Assembly: GCA_937900425.1 (NCBI GenBank)
Contig: CALCDT010000105.1
Span: forward strand, 1 to 24,809
Direction: 5' to 3'
From: an uncultured Alphaproteobacteria bacterium
GTDB lineage: Bacteria > Pseudomonadota > Alphaproteobacteria > Rhizobiales > Pleomorphomonadaceae
DNA length: 24,809 bases
This document shows, piece by piece, positions 23,614 to 24,809 of this stretch; within the stretch, counting starts at the first letter, position 1, and each line of letters opens with the position of its first letter. A program made the translations under genes and the position numbers. The notes beneath the pieces were generated by a model that ran no database searches, had not been told where the DNA came from, and worked only from the letters and a program-made list of their open reading frames with translations.

Positions 23614-24522
23614 GTGTCGATTGACCGTTTGACGCATTTGAAGCGGCTCGAAGCAGAGTCGATCCACATCATCCGCGAGGTCGCGGCCGAATTCCGCAAC
23701 CCGGTGATGCTCTATTCGATCGGCAAGGACTCGTCGGTGATGCTTCATCTCGCGATGAAGGCCTTCTACCCGTCGAAGCCGCCCTTCCCGCTGCTGCACG
23801 TCGACACGACGTGGAAGTTCCGGGAGATGATCAAGTTCCGGGACGATACGGCCAAGACCCTCGGTCTCAACCTGATCGTCCACTCCAATCAGGACGGGAT
23901 CGCCAGGAACATCAATCCGTTCGATCACGGATCCTCCTTCTACACCCAGACCATGAAGACCGAGGCGCTGAAGGAGGCGCTGACGAAATACGGCTTCGAC
24001 GCGGCCTTCGGCGGCGCCCGCCGCGACGAGGAGAAGAGCCGCGCCAAGGAACGGGTGTTCTCGTTCCGCACCGCGAGCCACGGCTGGGACCCGAAGAACC
24101 AGCGGCCGGAACTCTGGCGGCTCTACAACGGCCGCATAGCCAAGGGCGAGTCGATCCGGGTGTTCCCACTGTCGAACTGGACCGAACTCGACATCTGGCA
24201 GTACATCCTCGCCGAGAACATCCCGATCGTGCCGCTCTATTTCGCCAAGCTCCGGCCGGTGGTCGAGCGCGACGGCATGCTGATCATGGTCGACGACGAG
24301 CGGATGCAACTGCGCGACGGCGAGGTGCCGCAGCAGCGGATGGTCCGCTTCCGCACCCTCGGCGACTACCCGCTGACCGGTGCGATCGAATCGTCGGCCT
24401 CGACGCTTCCCGAGATCGTCCGCGAGATGCTGATCGCCCGGACCTCCGAGCGCTCCGGCCGCCTGATCGACCACGATGAGGCCGCCTCGATGGAAAAGAA
24501 GAAGCGCGAGGGCTACTTCTGA
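23614..24522 (+). CDS. cysD: Sulfate adenylyltransferase subunit 2 (ATP sulfurylase small subunit)
   Basis: A 302-residue ATP-pyrophosphatase-fold enzyme that, with the GTPase CysN, makes adenosine 5'-phosphosulfate from ATP and sulfate. The PP-loop is visible as SIGKDSSV (35-42); other family landmarks are LLHVDTTWKFREM, GGARRDEEKSRAKER and the C-terminal MEKKKREGYF. The GTG start at 23614 is supported by GAGGTG 7 bases upstream and by the typical N-terminus (THLKRLEAESIHIIREV). The stop overlaps the CysN start (TGATG at 24520-24524). It is a near full-length, textbook member. Confidence 0.97.
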   Translation: MSIDRLTHLKRLEAESIHIIREVAAEFRNPVMLYSIGKDSSVMLHLAMKAFYPSKPPFPLLHVDTTWKFREMIKFRDDTAKTLGLNLIVHSNQDGIARNINPFDHGSSFYTQTMKTEALKEALTKYGFDAAFGGARRDEEKSRAKERVFSFRTASHGWDPKNQRPELWRLYNGRIAKGESIRVFPLSNWTELDIWQYILAENIPIVPLYFAKLRPVVERDGMLIMVDDERMQLRDGEVPQQRMVRFRTLGDYPLTGAIESSASTLPEIVREMLIARTSERSGRLIDHDEAASMEKKKREGYF

Positions 24523-24809
24523 TGGCTGAAACCGCGATGAAGCTCGAGCTCTCGGCGTTCACCGACTATCTCGCCGCCCAGGAGCGCAAGAGCCTGCTGC
24601 GCTTCCTCACCTGCGGCAGCGTCGACGACGGCAAGTCGACGCTGATCGGCCGGCTGCTCTACGACACCAAGCTGATCTTCGAGGACCAGCTGGCGACGCT
24701 CGAGCGCGACAGCCGCAAGCACGGCACCACCGGCGAGGACATCGACTTCGCCCTCCTCGTCGACGGCCTCGAGGCCGAGCGCGAGCAGGGCATCACCATC
24801 GACGTCGCC
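24522..24809 (+). CDS. cysN: Sulfate adenylyltransferase subunit 1 (3' end outside window)
   Basis: The first 96 codons of the GTPase partner of CysD. The P-loop is GSVDDGKST (32-40), followed by GRLLYDTKLIFEDQL, and EREQGITIDVA at the edge, the switch I region of EF-Tu-like GTPases. It starts at the ATG overlapping the cysD stop by one base. Because the 3' part is missing, I cannot tell whether the gene is CysN alone or a CysNC fusion carrying an APS kinase domain; many alphaproteobacteria have the fusion. Confidence 0.95.
   Translation, partial: MAETAMKLELSAFTDYLAAQERKSLLRFLTCGSVDDGKSTLIGRLLYDTKLIFEDQLATLERDSRKHGTTGEDIDFALLVDGLEAEREQGITIDVA

Noticed and set aside
1..24809. CRISPR arrays, tRNA, rRNA, transposase or phage genes
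   Set aside because: No spaced direct repeats, no tRNA-like cloverleaf and no recognisable mobile-element or phage protein were seen in any frame; the intergenic inverted repeats carry no transposase.

Overview
The window comes from a very G+C-rich chromosome with strong third-position G/C bias. Gene content (a bmp-type nucleoside importer, a TadE/TadG pseudopilin cluster, an ATP-dependent ligase with its exonuclease partner, CysQ/CysD/CysN, and GGGGAGAAGG-type intergenic palindromes) points to an alphaproteobacterium, most likely of the order Hyphomicrobiales. That placement is an inference; no rRNA or marker gene is present.

Layout. (1) 1-3487, plus strand: a cytosine-deaminase-like amidohydrolase cut by the left edge, a 161-bp intergenic element with perfect 42-bp inverted ends, a GlcD/VAO-type FAD oxidase and a flavodoxin-fold NAD(P)H oxidoreductase. 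(2) 3517-4367: a convergent hairpin, two tiny overlapping minus-strand ORFs with a strong ribosome binding site, a short operator-like palindrome and a second inverted-repeat element. (3) 4368-7015, minus strand: bacterial ligase-associated exonuclease followed by ATP-dependent DNA ligase, overlapping by 4 bases. (4) 7352-13581, plus strand: BMP-family binding protein, amidase, double-ABC ATPase and two permeases, with a possible 45-residue ORF between the permeases. (5) 13892-16457: von Willebrand TadG-like protein and two TadE-like proteins behind an AT-rich leader. (6) 16754-20934: a 1016-residue multidomain protein ending in a GT2-like domain, overlapped by a WsaF-like GT4 glycosyltransferase. 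(7) 21212-24809: UDP-glucose 6-dehydrogenase, CysQ, CysD and the beginning of CysN, cut by the right edge.

How the parts may work together. Blocks 1 and 4 look like one catabolic theme: import of a nucleobase, nucleoside or similar N-heterocycle, deamination or ring opening by the amidohydrolase, amide hydrolysis, and redox chemistry by the flavoenzymes. The DNA-repair pair in block 3 sits between them on the other strand. Blocks 6 and 7 suggest cell-surface polysaccharide synthesis with UDP-glucuronate supply; the adjacent sulfate activation and PAP recycling genes allow, but do not prove, a sulfated product.

The least familiar items are the 1016-residue protein (GWA-type N-terminal domain, two related beta-sandwich-like modules, GT2-like C-terminus) with its GT4 partner, and the two sets of very small ORFs. 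Nothing in the window is a CRISPR array, prophage, transposase, tRNA or rRNA that I could recognise.
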